This document shows, in pieces, positions 1-8,220 of a stretch of DNA of 64,000 nt. The stretch comes from JAKACA01 sp049510975. GTDB lineage: Bacteria > Actinomycetota > Acidimicrobiia > Acidimicrobiales > Bog-793. The notes beneath the pieces were generated by a model. It did no database searches. It saw only the letters and a program-made list of their open reading frames with translations, and had not been told where the DNA came from. The DNA lies in contig JBEKYM010000012.1 in the NCBI GenBank assembly GCA_049510975.1, forward strand, positions 1-64,000, read 5' to 3'. The translations under genes were made by a program, and so were the position numbers. Positions within the stretch are counted from its first letter, which is position 1. Each line of letters begins with the position of its first letter.

Positions 1-163
1 CGAGGACGACGCCATGCGAGCACGCCTCGGAGCCGACGGCGAAGCTTGGGCGGAGCGTCGCCATGGCGACACCGACTCGTTCGTGGCCGAGACGATCCGG
101 CTCGTGCTCGGTCGCCCCGAGGAGAGCCTCGCCGACAACGTCCGGCGGGCCGACTCGGCGTGA
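1..163 (+). CDS. C-terminal end of an unidentified protein (partial)
   Basis: An open frame enters from the left edge (first full codon at base 2) and stops at TGA 161-163, leaving 53 residues. The visible tail is charged and helical-looking, with DTDSFVAETIRLVLGR near the middle and ending in NVRRADSA. I do not recognise the family from this fragment. It is convergent with ppx, and the two stop codons are separated by the hairpin repeats at 230-405. The coding call rests on the open frame and actinobacterial-style codon use only. Confidence 0.45.
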   Translation, partial: EDDAMRARLGADGEAWAERRHGDTDSFVAETIRLVLGRPEESLADNVRRADSA

Positions 164-229
164 GGGATGCGCCGGCGTGTGCCGGCGTGTGCCGGGCGGG
201 GCGGCTCAGGGCGGCGTGGCGGCTCTGGG

Positions 230-405
230 CGTTCCGTGTGCACAGAGTGACCGCACACCCCATCGTCCGTTCACCCTGTGCACACGGTTCGGGCCGGCAC
301 GGCGAAAGCAGTCGTCGGCCCGGCGCTCTCACGTTCCGTGTGCACAGAGTGACCGCACACCCCATCGTCCGTTCACTCTGTGCACACGGTTCGGGCCGGC
401 ACGGC
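230..405. repeat. Two tandem 74-nt hairpin repeats in a convergent intergenic space
   Basis: Copies at 230-303 and 332-405 are identical except for one base (ttcaccctg versus ttcactctg), with a period of 102 nt. Each copy is itself a near-perfect inverted repeat. The left arm ccgtgtgcacagagtgacc lies at 234-252 (336-354 in copy 2). The right arm gttcactctgtgcacacgg lies at 371-389 in copy 2 (269-287 in copy 1). A 16-nt loop separates them and 18 of 19 positions pair in copy 2. There is no T-run, so an intrinsic terminator is not evident. The repeats lie between the stop codons of two convergent genes, the usual position of REP-like palindromes. Confidence 0.85.
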
Positions 406-437
406 CGTCGGGCTCCGCGGCGCTCCCCGCCCGCAGG

Positions 438-1373
438 TCACCCCTCGAGCAGTTGAGCCACGATCCCATCGAGGATGTCGGCTTCCGAGACGGTGAGGTC
501 GTCGAAGCCAAGCACCTCCATCACGCTCAACAGCACGATGGCGCCACCCACGATGACGTCTGCCCGGTCGTGCTCCATGCCCGCCCGGCCTCGCCGTGTC
601 GTGACGTCAACGGAGGCGAGCTCGCCGAGCAGCCTCCGCACCTGTGCCCGGGGCAGGTGTGCGTGGTGGACGGCCGAGCGGTCGTAGACCTCGAGGCCGA
701 GCGCCAGCATCGTGAGCGCCGAGACGGTGCCCGCCAGCCCCACGAGGGTGCGGGCCGACGCAAAGGCCGGGTTGGCATCACCGGCGACCGAGATCATCTG
801 GGTGGCGAATGCCGCCGCCTCGGCGAGTTGGGCGCCGGTCGGCGGATCCGCCGCCAAGAAACGCTCCGTCACCCGCACACACCCGATGTCGAGCGACATC
901 GCCTCGATGCCTCCCCCAGGGCGAGAGCCGGCCGTCACGAGCTCAGTCGAGCCTCCTCCGACGTCGACGACGAGGTACGGCCCGCAGTCTGACGGTAGAT
1001 CCGCAGTGGCTCCCCGGTACGACAGCCGCCCTTCCTCGTCCCCCGGCAGGACTGCCAGTTCGGCGCCGAGGATCTCGCCGGCGGGACCGAGAAAGTCCTC
1101 GGCGTTGGCCGAATCCCGGATGGCCGACGTGGCCACGGCAAGAATGCGAACCACGCCGGCCTCCGCCATCGCCTCGTGGTACTCGGCGAGGACATCGAGC
1201 GTGCGGCGGATCGCTGCCCCTTGCAGGCGGCCGGTCCGATCCACACCCTCGCCGAGGCGCGTGATCCGCATCCGACGGTTGATGGTCGAGCCGTCGCCGC
1301 CGGCGACAAGCAGGCGAGTCGAGTTCGTCCCGCAGTCGACGGCGGCCACGGCCGAGGCCCTGGCCGCACTCAT
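438..1373 (-). CDS. ppx: Ppx/GppA-family exopolyphosphatase / pppGpp phosphohydrolase
   Basis: This 311-residue cytosolic enzyme is predicted to hydrolyse terminal phosphates of polyphosphate or pppGpp. It has the ASKHA-fold phosphate loops of the family: VDCGTNSTRLLVAGGDG close to the N-terminus and VVDVGGGSTELV near residue 125. The length fits the short actinobacterial Ppx type that lacks the C-terminal HD-like domains of E. coli Ppx. The ATG at 1373 overlaps the stop of the DUF501 gene (ATGA), so the two are translationally coupled. A longer reading frame upstream is antisense-like arginine-rich sequence and is not used. It is the last gene of the block that starts with eno. Confidence 0.93.
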   Translation of the reverse strand: MSAARASAVAAVDCGTNSTRLLVAGGDGSTINRRMRITRLGEGVDRTGRLQGAAIRRTLDVLAEYHEAMAEAGVVRILAVATSAIRDSANAEDFLGPAGEILGAELAVLPGDEEGRLSYRGATADLPSDCGPYLVVDVGGGSTELVTAGSRPGGGIEAMSLDIGCVRVTERFLAADPPTGAQLAEAAAFATQMISVAGDANPAFASARTLVGLAGTVSALTMLALGLEVYDRSAVHHAHLPRAQVRRLLGELASVDVTTRRGRAGMEHDRADVIVGGAIVLLSVMEVLGFDDLTVSEADILDGIVAQLLEG

Positions 1374-1849
1374 GCCTGCTCCTCGACGCCTTCGAGCTCG
1401 TAGGCGCCACGATCGATGTCGAGCTGCTCGGCCACCCAGCGACCGACGGGATCGTCGCCGCCGACGAGGTACCAGGCCAAGTGGGCGTGCAGGCACTTGA
1501 CGCCCCGGCGGGTGCCTCCCACACCTCCGGACGGCCTCGCCCCGGTGTACCCCGCCGGCAGCACGGCTTCACGCTCGGCGGCGTACCGGTCGTGAGCGGC
1601 CGCCAGCTCCTGCGGGTCGACGGCCGCCTCGGCCTGCTTCACGCCTCCCCCGGCCTCGAGGCGGCTGACGGCTGCGGTGACCTCCTTGCCGACGAGCCAA
1701 TAGCGAGTCGGCATCGGTGTGGAGTCGTCGAGTATCGGCGGGTTGCTGATGACGACTGGCACACCGGCTCGGTCCCGCACCACCACTTCGAAACCCCGCG
1801 GCTCTCTCCCCAACAACCCCGCGACCACCTCCCGGTCGCCGGCGGTCAC
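1370..1849 (-). CDS. DUF501 domain protein
   Basis: A 159-residue protein of the DUF501 family, which in actinobacteria habitually lies between ftsB/divIC and ppx. Visible features are an N-terminal region with VVISNPPILDDSTPMPTRYW and a C-terminal stretch with GVKCLHAHLAWYLVGGDDPV, both characteristic of the family. No catalytic function is established. The GTG start overlaps the coxG stop (GTGA) and the stop overlaps the ppx ATG (ATGA). It is therefore now coupled to the molybdenum hydroxylase operon rather than directly to ftsB. Confidence 0.88.
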   Translation of the reverse strand: MTAGDREVVAGLLGREPRGFEVVVRDRAGVPVVISNPPILDDSTPMPTRYWLVGKEVTAAVSRLEAGGGVKQAEAAVDPQELAAAHDRYAAEREAVLPAGYTGARPSGGVGGTRRGVKCLHAHLAWYLVGGDDPVGRWVAEQLDIDRGAYELEGVEEQA

Positions 1850-2745
1850 TGCTTTCGGCGACGGAGCGCGTAGACGATGACGCGGATGAGGAACAGTGCG
1901 CCGGCGATGCTGGCGAAGGGAATGAGGCGTTTTGCCAGCGATGGCCCAGCGATGCGGCCGAGGTCGACGGGCTCGACCGGCGCCGATTGGATCTGTCGGA
2001 TCGCCGGCGCCGGCACTTCCTCGGCTTCGGTGGCGACATCCTCGGCGGGCGGCTTGGTGGCTGCCGCCTTGCGAGACGGTGCCGTTGCGCTGGGCGCCTT
2101 GGGGGAGCGCCCCTTTCCGCTGTTGTTCGAGGCCGAGGCGGCTGCGTCCGGGCCGCCGGCGGGGCTGGCGGCGCCGGCAGGGCCGGCAGCGGCGCCGGAC
2201 TCCGGACCGGCTTCGGCCTCCATGGTCGAGTCCGACCGAGCGTCGCCGCCGGTCTCCGCGGTCGCCGGCGCTGGTTCGGCGGGGGGAGCGGGGGGAGCAG
2301 CCGGAGCCAGCACCATCGTCTCCAGGTTCTGCACGAACTGGTCGAGGAGCTTGCCGGACACATCGGCGAGCACGCCGCGCCCGAACTGCGCGACCTTGCC
2401 CGTGATGGCGAGGTCCGTCACGACCTCGACTTTGGTGCCATCGCCCGCGGGCGAGAGCGTGGCGGTGATCGTCGCCGACGCGTTGCCCTGTCCCCTGGTC
2501 TCCCGTCCCTCGGCCTTGAGGACGGCACGGTGCACCGTCTCATCCAGCTCCTCGAAGCGAGCCGAGCCTCGGTAGGACGCCGTGATCGGCCCGACTTTGA
2601 CCTTCACGACCCCTCGGTACTCATCGCCCTCGACCTCCTGCAGCTCGGCGCCTGGGAGACACGGGGCGATCCGCTCCACGTCGGTCAGCACACCCCACGC
2701 CTCCTCGACGGGAACAGCCACCTCGAACGCGTTCGTCAGCTCCAT
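1846..2745 (-). CDS. coxG: CoxG-like SRPBCC protein (CO dehydrogenase subunit G family) with C-terminal membrane anchor
   Basis: This 299-residue protein has a CoxG/SRPBCC domain at about residues 1-150, starting MELTNAFEVAVPVEEAWGVL and containing PCLPGAELQEVEGDEYRG. A low-complexity Ala/Pro/Gly-rich linker follows (about 155-255), then a single hydrophobic helix (IPFASIAGALFLIRVIVYAL) ending in a basic tail RRRKQ. CoxG proteins anchor carbon monoxide dehydrogenase-type enzymes to the membrane, and the tail anchor fits that role. It overlaps the upstream mocA-like gene by 10 nt and the downstream DUF501 gene by 4 nt. A purine-rich ribosome binding site (gagagga) precedes the ATG. Confidence 0.88.
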   Translation of the reverse strand: MELTNAFEVAVPVEEAWGVLTDVERIAPCLPGAELQEVEGDEYRGVVKVKVGPITASYRGSARFEELDETVHRAVLKAEGRETRGQGNASATITATLSPAGDGTKVEVVTDLAITGKVAQFGRGVLADVSGKLLDQFVQNLETMVLAPAAPPAPPAEPAPATAETGGDARSDSTMEAEAGPESGAAAGPAGAASPAGGPDAAASASNNSGKGRSPKAPSATAPSRKAAATKPPAEDVATEAEEVPAPAIRQIQSAPVEPVDLGRIAGPSLAKRLIPFASIAGALFLIRVIVYALRRRKQ

Positions 2746-3296
2746 CGGCGGAGATCCTCTCGGGTGTCGATGTCGGTCGGTACTCCTTCGCAGGCTACTT
2801 CGACGACGAGTTCCGGCCGTCTCGACATGAGGCTGCGGGCACCCTCGTCGCCGCTCGTCGGCAGGAGCGTCCAGACCGGGGCATCGAGACGTACTGGATG
2901 ACCCCGCTTGCCGGCGTAGGTGGCGACCACGATCGGGCCACCGCCGGCCTCCGCCACGGTCCGCCACGCCGACGTCGTGAGGCCCGGGGTATCCCCGAGG
3001 CCGACGACGGCGGCAGTGTGCCCCTGCCGCTGGCACCAGTCGAGGGCGACCCCGAGCGAGGTCGCCTGCCCGAGCTCCCATTCGTCGTTGCGCAGCAGCG
3101 TGACGCTCTCGGGCACAACACTTCGGAGGTCAGCGGCTCCGCTCACGACGATGACCTCGTCGAGTCCGGCCTCGAGCGCCGGCTCGATCGCCCATGCCAC
3201 GATGGCACGCCCTCTCGAGACTGCCAGGAGCTTCTCGCCGGCACTCCCGAAACGAGTGCCTGCCCCAGCGGCGAGGATCACTCCGGCGTTCGACAT
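2736..3296 (-). CDS. MobA/MocA-like molybdenum cofactor nucleotidyltransferase
   Basis: A 186-residue NTP-transferase-fold protein beginning MSNAGVILAAGAGTRFGS, the nucleotide-binding loop of the MobA/MocA/GlmU superfamily. A later GLGDTPGLT segment matches the metal-binding aspartate region. MocA enzymes attach CMP to molybdopterin, as needed by xanthine oxidase/CODH-type hydroxylases, so the operon position between xdhC and coxG fits. An ATG at 3296 was chosen. An in-frame GTG at 3320 would add eight residues, but neither start has a convincing Shine-Dalgarno. Which nucleotide (C or G) is transferred is inferred from context only. Confidence 0.85.
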   Translation of the reverse strand: MSNAGVILAAGAGTRFGSAGEKLLAVSRGRAIVAWAIEPALEAGLDEVIVVSGAADLRSVVPESVTLLRNDEWELGQATSLGVALDWCQRQGHTAAVVGLGDTPGLTTSAWRTVAEAGGGPIVVATYAGKRGHPVRLDAPVWTLLPTSGDEGARSLMSRRPELVVEVACEGVPTDIDTREDLRRWS

Positions 3297-3371
3297 GGTG
3301 CGGGCGAGCGTAACGACCACGAAGCCCGCCCCGCCCGGTGAGACCTGCGAGCGGTGCCCAATCTGCGGGCC

Positions 3372-4226
3372 TCAGCGCTGGTGGATCGGTCCGTCCCCGC
3401 GGCGGAGAGAGGGCACGGGAATGCCCGTCCGCGAAGCGATGATCTCAGCGCAGATGGCGATGGCCGTCTCCTCCGGCGTCCGCGCTCCGATGTCGAGCCC
3501 GATCGGGCTCATGAGCCGAGCAGCGAGCTCCTCGGGGTCCACGCCGGCTTCGAGCAGCCGCCGCCAGCGAGCCTCGTGCGTTCGCCTCGACCCCATGGCA
3601 CCGAGGTAGCCGACTTCGGTCCGAAGGGCAGCCCGCACGGCCGGCACGTCGAACTTGGTGTCGTGGGTGAGCACACAAACGGCGTCCCGGGGCCCGAGAT
3701 CCTGTCCGGCGCGTTCGAGGTAACGATCGGGCCACTCGACGACGACCTCGTCCGCCATCGGGAAGCGCTCCGGTGTGGCGAACACGGCCCGGGCATCGCA
3801 GACGACGACGTGGTAGCCGAGCAGCTTGGCAGCTGAGGCGAGGGCGGCCGTGAAGTCGACGGCGCCGAAGATGACCATCCGCGGGGGCGGGGCGAAGACC
3901 TCGATGAAGACCTCGACCTCCATCTGCCGGGCCTCGCCGTGAGGACCGTAATGGCGGCTGACGGTGAGGCCACTGGCGATGGCAGCGAACACGTCGCGGG
4001 TGACGACCCGGTCGAGGTCGGCGTCCCCGAGGCTTCCGGTGACCGTCTCGCTCGAGTCCGCTGTCGCCGGCAGCACGAGCAACTTGGCACCGAGGACGAT
4101 GCCGGCCACGGCCTCCTCCACAGCAGTGACCGTGGCAAGTGCGACGGGCCGAGAGTCCCGCAATGCAGCGCGCAAGAGTTGGAAGAGGCCCGGTGGCGGC
4201 ACCGGGCCTGGGGCTTCCGGGCTCAC
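3372..4226 (-). CDS. XdhC-family accessory protein, Rossmann (C-terminal) part
   Basis: This 284-residue protein carries the XdhC C-terminal Rossmann domain: RMVIFGAVDFTAALASAAKL, then VCVLTHDTKFDVPAVRAAL and GYLGAMGSRRTHEARWRRL. It is preceded by a region resembling the middle of XdhC. XdhC proteins insert or sulfurate the molybdenum cofactor of xanthine dehydrogenase-type enzymes. The GTG at 4226 overlaps the TGA of the short CoxI-like gene (GTGA). The single XdhC of many bacteria is thus represented here by two coupled genes. The protein acts in the cytosol and is not a subunit of the final enzyme. Confidence 0.88.
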   Translation of the reverse strand: MSPEAPGPVPPPGLFQLLRAALRDSRPVALATVTAVEEAVAGIVLGAKLLVLPATADSSETVTGSLGDADLDRVVTRDVFAAIASGLTVSRHYGPHGEARQMEVEVFIEVFAPPPRMVIFGAVDFTAALASAAKLLGYHVVVCDARAVFATPERFPMADEVVVEWPDRYLERAGQDLGPRDAVCVLTHDTKFDVPAVRAALRTEVGYLGAMGSRRTHEARWRRLLEAGVDPEELAARLMSPIGLDIGARTPEETAIAICAEIIASRTGIPVPSLRRGDGPIHQR

Positions 4227-4537
4227 CAGTCGAGCGGCTCCACGAGCACCCGAAGCGTCCCCCCACAGGTGAGGCCGACCGCGAAGGCCTCGTCGTCGGA
4301 GTACCCGAACGTGCACACCCGCGCCTCGCCCGACTCGAGCACCGAGAGCGCCTCGGTGACGACAGCTCCCTCGACGCAGCCTCCCGACACCGAGCCGGCG
4401 ACCTCACCGGCGTCACTCACCGCCATCGTCGCCCCCGGATCGCGCGGGCCGGAGCCCTCGACGGCGACGACGCGGGCGACGGCCACTTTCTTGCCTTGCG
4501 CCAGCCACTGGTCGATCTGTGGCAGCAGCTCCTTCAT
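4223..4537 (-). CDS. XdhC/CoxI-family N-terminal domain protein
   Basis: A 104-residue stand-alone XdhC_CoxI domain: KKVAVARVVAVEGSGPRDPG, then AGSVSGGCVEGAVVTEAL with the family's conserved GGC cysteine, and FGYSDDEAFAVGLTCGGTL. In other organisms this is the N-terminal third of XdhC. Here it is separate and coupled to the Rossmann part by a 4-nt overlap. Together they probably reconstitute the cofactor maturation factor for the CoxL-type hydroxylase. It begins ten bases after the coxM stop. Confidence 0.87.
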   Translation of the reverse strand: MKELLPQIDQWLAQGKKVAVARVVAVEGSGPRDPGATMAVSDAGEVAGSVSGGCVEGAVVTEALSVLESGEARVCTFGYSDDEAFAVGLTCGGTLRVLVEPLDW

Positions 4538-4547
4538 CCCAGCTCCC

Positions 4548-5378
4548 TCATGCGAGCGCCTTCTCGAGCGCCCTTCCCACGAGCACGTGACTCAAATGGC
4601 GACGAAACGCCTCCGACGCGTTCAAATCCCCGGAAACGTCGATGCCGACATCGGCCTGAGCCGATGCCTCCGCCACGCCGGCACCTGCGGCCAGCGCCGC
4701 CTCCACAGCGGTGGCCCGCACCGGCACCGCTCCTACGTTGATCAACCCCACGCCGCACGATCCATTCCCGTTCAGACGCACGGCCACGGCACCCACGATG
4801 GCCCAGTCCTGGGCACGTTTGGTGATCTTCTCGAAGCCCCAGCCGTTCGCACCCATCTTCGGCAAGCGGATCTCGGTGAGGATCTCGTCGGGAGCAAGCG
4901 CCGTCTCGAGGAAACCAAGATGGAACTGGGAGGCCTCGACGGTCCTCGCCTCGCCGGACCCGCTCAGCACGAGCGTCCCACCGAGCGCGAGCACGAGGGC
5001 GGGAAGGTCCGAGGCAGCGTCGCCATGGGCGATCGACCCTCCGATGGTTCCGCGGTGACGCACTTGCGGATCGCCGATCTGGCCGGCGACATGGGCGAGC
5101 ACGGGCAGCTCGGCCGCCAGCAGCGGCGAACGCGACAGCTCGTCGTGGGTCGTCAGGGCCCCGATGGCGAGATGATCTCCGGCGTCGCGGAGATAGGAAA
5201 GCTCGGAGAGCCGGCCGATGTCGACGAGGACCTCCGGAGTGGCGAGGCGCAGCTTCATGAGCGGCAGCAGCGAGTGGCCGCCGGCGAGCACCTTGGCCTC
5301 GTCGCCGTGCTCGTTCAACAGCTCGAGCGCGTGGGCGAAGGATCCGGCCCGCACGTAGTCGAACGACGCCGGGATCAC
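4548..5378 (-). CDS. coxM: FAD-binding medium subunit of a CODH/xanthine dehydrogenase-type hydroxylase
   Basis: A 276-residue flavoprotein subunit. The PCMH-type FAD motifs are present: AGGHSLLPLMKLRLATPEV near residue 35 and TIGGSIAHGDAASDLPA near residue 110. The C-terminal CO-dehydrogenase flavoprotein domain contains GWGFEKITKRAQDWAIVG. It passes electrons from the [2Fe-2S] subunit to an acceptor. The GTG start at 5378 overlaps the coxS stop (GTGA). Length and motifs agree with the family. Confidence 0.92.
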   Translation of the reverse strand: MIPASFDYVRAGSFAHALELLNEHGDEAKVLAGGHSLLPLMKLRLATPEVLVDIGRLSELSYLRDAGDHLAIGALTTHDELSRSPLLAAELPVLAHVAGQIGDPQVRHRGTIGGSIAHGDAASDLPALVLALGGTLVLSGSGEARTVEASQFHLGFLETALAPDEILTEIRLPKMGANGWGFEKITKRAQDWAIVGAVAVRLNGNGSCGVGLINVGAVPVRATAVEAALAAGAGVAEASAQADVGIDVSGDLNASEAFRRHLSHVLVGRALEKALA

Positions 5379-5854
5379 GACCGCAGCTCCGGCGCTCGTG
5401 CCGCCGCCATGGCAGCTTCCACGATGTTGTGATAGCCGGTGCAGCGGCAGAGGTTGCCCTCGAGACCGAGGCGGATGTCCTGTTCGGTGAGCTCGTGCTC
5501 GCCTCGCTCGCTGATGAGCCCGACAACAGCCATGACCATTCCCGGCGTGCAGTAGCCGCACTGGAGCCCGTGGTGCTCGTGGAAAGCGCGCTGCACCGGG
5601 TGCATCGTCCCGTCGGGCTCGGCCAGTCCTTCGATCGTGAGCACGCTGGAGCCGCCGGCCTGGGCGGCGAGCACGGTGCACGACTTCACGGACCGACCGT
5701 CGAGCAACACGGTGCAAGCGCCGCACGAAGTTGTGTCGCAACCTACGTTCGTGCCTTTCAACCCGGCGGCATCCCGGATGAAATTCACGAGCAGCGTGCG
5801 CGGCTCGACGTCGGCACGGACGTCGGCGCCGTTCAAGTTGATCGTCACTTCCAT
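5375..5854 (-). CDS. coxS: [2Fe-2S] small subunit of a CODH/xanthine dehydrogenase-type hydroxylase
   Basis: A 159-residue iron-sulfur subunit. The N-terminal plant-type ferredoxin cluster is GCDTTSCGACTVLLDG, and the C-terminal four-helix cluster has CGYCTPGM and NLCRCTGYHNIVEA, so all eight cysteines are visible. The ATG at 5854 is preceded by AAGGAG at a spacing of ten. A GTG at 5860 would overlap the coxL stop as GTGA, with spacing of four, and is an equally plausible start adding two residues. The subunit conducts electrons between the molybdenum site and FAD. Confidence 0.93.
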   Translation of the reverse strand: MEVTINLNGADVRADVEPRTLLVNFIRDAAGLKGTNVGCDTTSCGACTVLLDGRSVKSCTVLAAQAGGSSVLTIEGLAEPDGTMHPVQRAFHEHHGLQCGYCTPGMVMAVVGLISERGEHELTEQDIRLGLEGNLCRCTGYHNIVEAAMAAARAPELRS

Positions 5855-5856
5855 CG

Positions 5857-8160
5857 TCACTCTGCTCCTTGTGAGGTGGCGGGGGTGCGAGCGCCGGCGC
5901 CGGCGGCCTGGACGGCCAGCCACACCCGCTCCGGCGTCGTCGCCATGTCGATGTGGCGGACGCCGAGGTGGGCGACGGCATCGACGACGGCGTTGTGCAC
6001 CGCGGGCGTCGAGCCGATCGTGCCGGACTCGCCGATGCCTTTGGCGCCGAGCGGGTTTCTTGGCGTGGGGGTCTCGGTGAAGGCCGTCTCAAAGCTCGGC
6101 AGCTCGGCGGCCGAGATGATCGAGTAGTCGGCGAAGTTGCCCGTGAGCGGGTTGCCGGCGGCGTCGTAGCTGAACTCCTCGAGGAGCGCCTGTGCTGCCC
6201 CCTGGGCGATGCCGCCGTGTACCTGGCCCTCGGCGAGGAGAGGGTTCAGGATGCGGCCGGCGTCGTCGACGGCGATGTGGCGGACGAGCTCGACCGTGCC
6301 CGTGTCGGTGTCGACTTCGACGACGGCGACGTGGGTCCCGAACGGGAACGTCGCCCCCGGGGAGTCGAGGTCCACCTCCGCCAGGAGGGGAGCTCCGTGG
6401 CGGTCGAGCGACGCCTGCGCCAGCTCGCCCCAGCTGTGGGCGATGGCGGGCGTTCCGGCGACGTGGAAGGCGCCGTTGAGCTTGTCGAGCACGACATCGG
6501 CGGCATCGGCCTCGAGCAGCTCGGAGGCGAGCGCCTTGGCGAGGTCGACCACTTCGATGGCCGCCTGGTTGACGGCGGCCCCTCCCACCTGGAGCGAACG
6601 CGAACCGAACGTGCCGACGCCGCGGGGCACGAGGTCGGTGTCGCCGTGGATCACCTCGATGTCGTCGATGGCGATGCCGAGCTGGTCGGCTACGAGCATC
6701 GACCAGGCCGTGTGGTGCCCCTGCCCGTGCGGTGAGGTTCCCGTACGGACGATGGCCTTGCCGTTCGGCCGGATCTCGACGGCGCCATACTCACCCTCGG
6801 GGACGCCGTTGGTGATCTCGACGTAGGTCGACACACCGATGCCGAGCTGCCGGGGCCCGCCGGCGGCCCGCCGCTCACGTTGGGCGGCGCGTAGCTCGTC
6901 GTAGCCGGCCATCTCGAGGGCGAGGTCGAAGGCGCGCTCGTAGTTGCCACAGTCGTAGTCGGTCCCCGTCGGAGTCGTGTAGGGGAAGGCGTCGGCGGCG
7001 ATGAGGTTCTTCCGCCGGACCACGGCCGGGTCCATGCCGATCTCGGCGGCGAAGCAGTCGAGGATGCGCTCCAGGGCTGCGGTCGCTTCCGGCCGGCCGG
7101 CGCCCCGGTAGGCGACCGTCGGCACGGTGTTGGTGACGACGGAGTTGCTGTTGCACTCGGCCCGGGCGATGTCGTAGACGCCCGTCGCCATCGTGCGCGT
7201 CATGAAGGGCAGGACTGCGCCAATGGCCGGATAGGCCCCGGAATCCTGCAGCACGTCGATCCGGTAGGCGAGGATGCGCCCGTCGCGGGTGCCACCGATC
7301 TCGACGTCCTGCACCTGCCCGCGCCCGTGGCCGAGGCCGAGCATGCTCTCCGAGCGAGTCTCGCTCCACCGCACGGGGCGCCCGACCTCGCGGGCGCACC
7401 AGGCGGTGACGATGTCCTCGGCGTAGACGCTCGCCTTCGCACCGAAACCCCCTCCCACATCCGGCGTGATCACATGAATGCGGTCCGGCTCGATCTGGAG
7501 CGAGGTGGCGAGCGTGTCACGCACTCCATGGGCGGTCTGGGTGGAGGAGTAGAACATGAGGCGGCCGTCGCTCTCGATCAGTGCAGCGGCTGCCCTCGGC
7601 TCGAGCGGGCAGGGAGCGACCCGCTGGTTGATGATTCGCTGGCGGACGACGACCTCGCACCCCTCGAAGAGCGTGTCGTCATGCCCGAACTGCAAGGCGA
7701 AGCAGTTGTTCGTGCCGACTTCGGGGTACAGCAGCACCGTGTCCTCGAGGGCGTCGAGGGGATCGACGGCGACCGGTAGCGGTTCGTAGTCGATGACGAC
7801 GAGCTCGGCCGCATCGGCAGCCGCCGCCGGGTTCTCCGCCACGATCACCACGACGGCCTCGCCGACGTAGCGGACGACGCCGTCGGCGAGCAGCGGCCGC
7901 GTCATCGCCTGGTTGAGGAACGCCATTCCCGGCGGCATGGGGGGCAAACCGAGGTCGTCGTGGGAGAAGACGCCGACGACTCCCGGTGCCGACTTGGCGG
8001 CGCTCAAGTCGATCGAGTCGATGCGCCCATGGGCGATCGTCGACCGCACGAAGCTCACCGTCAGCGCGCCCGGAAGCTCGAGGTCGCCGACGTAGGTGCC
8101 GCCCGAAGTGAGGAGTTTTGGATCCTCTCGTCGAAGCACGCGGTTGCCGAGGATGCTCAT
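5857..8160 (-). CDS. Molybdopterin large subunit, form II CoxL-like (AYRGAGR) aerobic hydroxylase
   Basis: A 767-residue molybdopterin-binding subunit of the xanthine oxidase family. The active-site loop reads VAYRGAGRPEA, the form II signature, not the AYxCSFR loop with the copper-ligating cysteine of genuine (form I) CO dehydrogenase. The catalytic glutamate motif GAKGIGESGTIGSTPAV is intact near the C-terminus. The substrate is therefore unknown: some other small heterocycle, aldehyde or aromatic is as likely as CO. It is first of the operon and the gene order is large-small-medium. A TAGCGT hexamer at 8169-8174 lies eight bases before the ATG and could be the -10 of a leaderless transcript. 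Confidence 0.92.
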   Translation of the reverse strand: MSILGNRVLRREDPKLLTSGGTYVGDLELPGALTVSFVRSTIAHGRIDSIDLSAAKSAPGVVGVFSHDDLGLPPMPPGMAFLNQAMTRPLLADGVVRYVGEAVVVIVAENPAAAADAAELVVIDYEPLPVAVDPLDALEDTVLLYPEVGTNNCFALQFGHDDTLFEGCEVVVRQRIINQRVAPCPLEPRAAAALIESDGRLMFYSSTQTAHGVRDTLATSLQIEPDRIHVITPDVGGGFGAKASVYAEDIVTAWCAREVGRPVRWSETRSESMLGLGHGRGQVQDVEIGGTRDGRILAYRIDVLQDSGAYPAIGAVLPFMTRTMATGVYDIARAECNSNSVVTNTVPTVAYRGAGRPEATAALERILDCFAAEIGMDPAVVRRKNLIAADAFPYTTPTGTDYDCGNYERAFDLALEMAGYDELRAAQRERRAAGGPRQLGIGVSTYVEITNGVPEGEYGAVEIRPNGKAIVRTGTSPHGQGHHTAWSMLVADQLGIAIDDIEVIHGDTDLVPRGVGTFGSRSLQVGGAAVNQAAIEVVDLAKALASELLEADAADVVLDKLNGAFHVAGTPAIAHSWGELAQASLDRHGAPLLAEVDLDSPGATFPFGTHVAVVEVDTDTGTVELVRHIAVDDAGRILNPLLAEGQVHGGIAQGAAQALLEEFSYDAAGNPLTGNFADYSIISAAELPSFETAFTETPTPRNPLGAKGIGESGTIGSTPAVHNAVVDAVAHLGVRHIDMATTPERVWLAVQAAGAGARTPATSQGAE

Positions 8161-8220
8161 AGACGGCGACGCTACCCGGCGCGCTTGGGCTCGCGCGCTT
8201 TCAGCCGGCCGTGGCAGCCC

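Noticed and set aside
230..405. Possible two-repeat CRISPR or bidirectional terminator
   Set aside because: Only two units exist, no spacer-repeat regularity or cas gene is present, and neither strand has a T-run after the hairpins.
63..992. Plus-strand frame running through the hairpin repeats
   Set aside because: Its sequence is a translation of palindromic repeats followed by antisense of ppx, with no recognisable domain.
5857..8160. Genuine aerobic CO dehydrogenase (form I)
   Set aside because: The diagnostic AYxCSFR loop is replaced by AYRGAGR.
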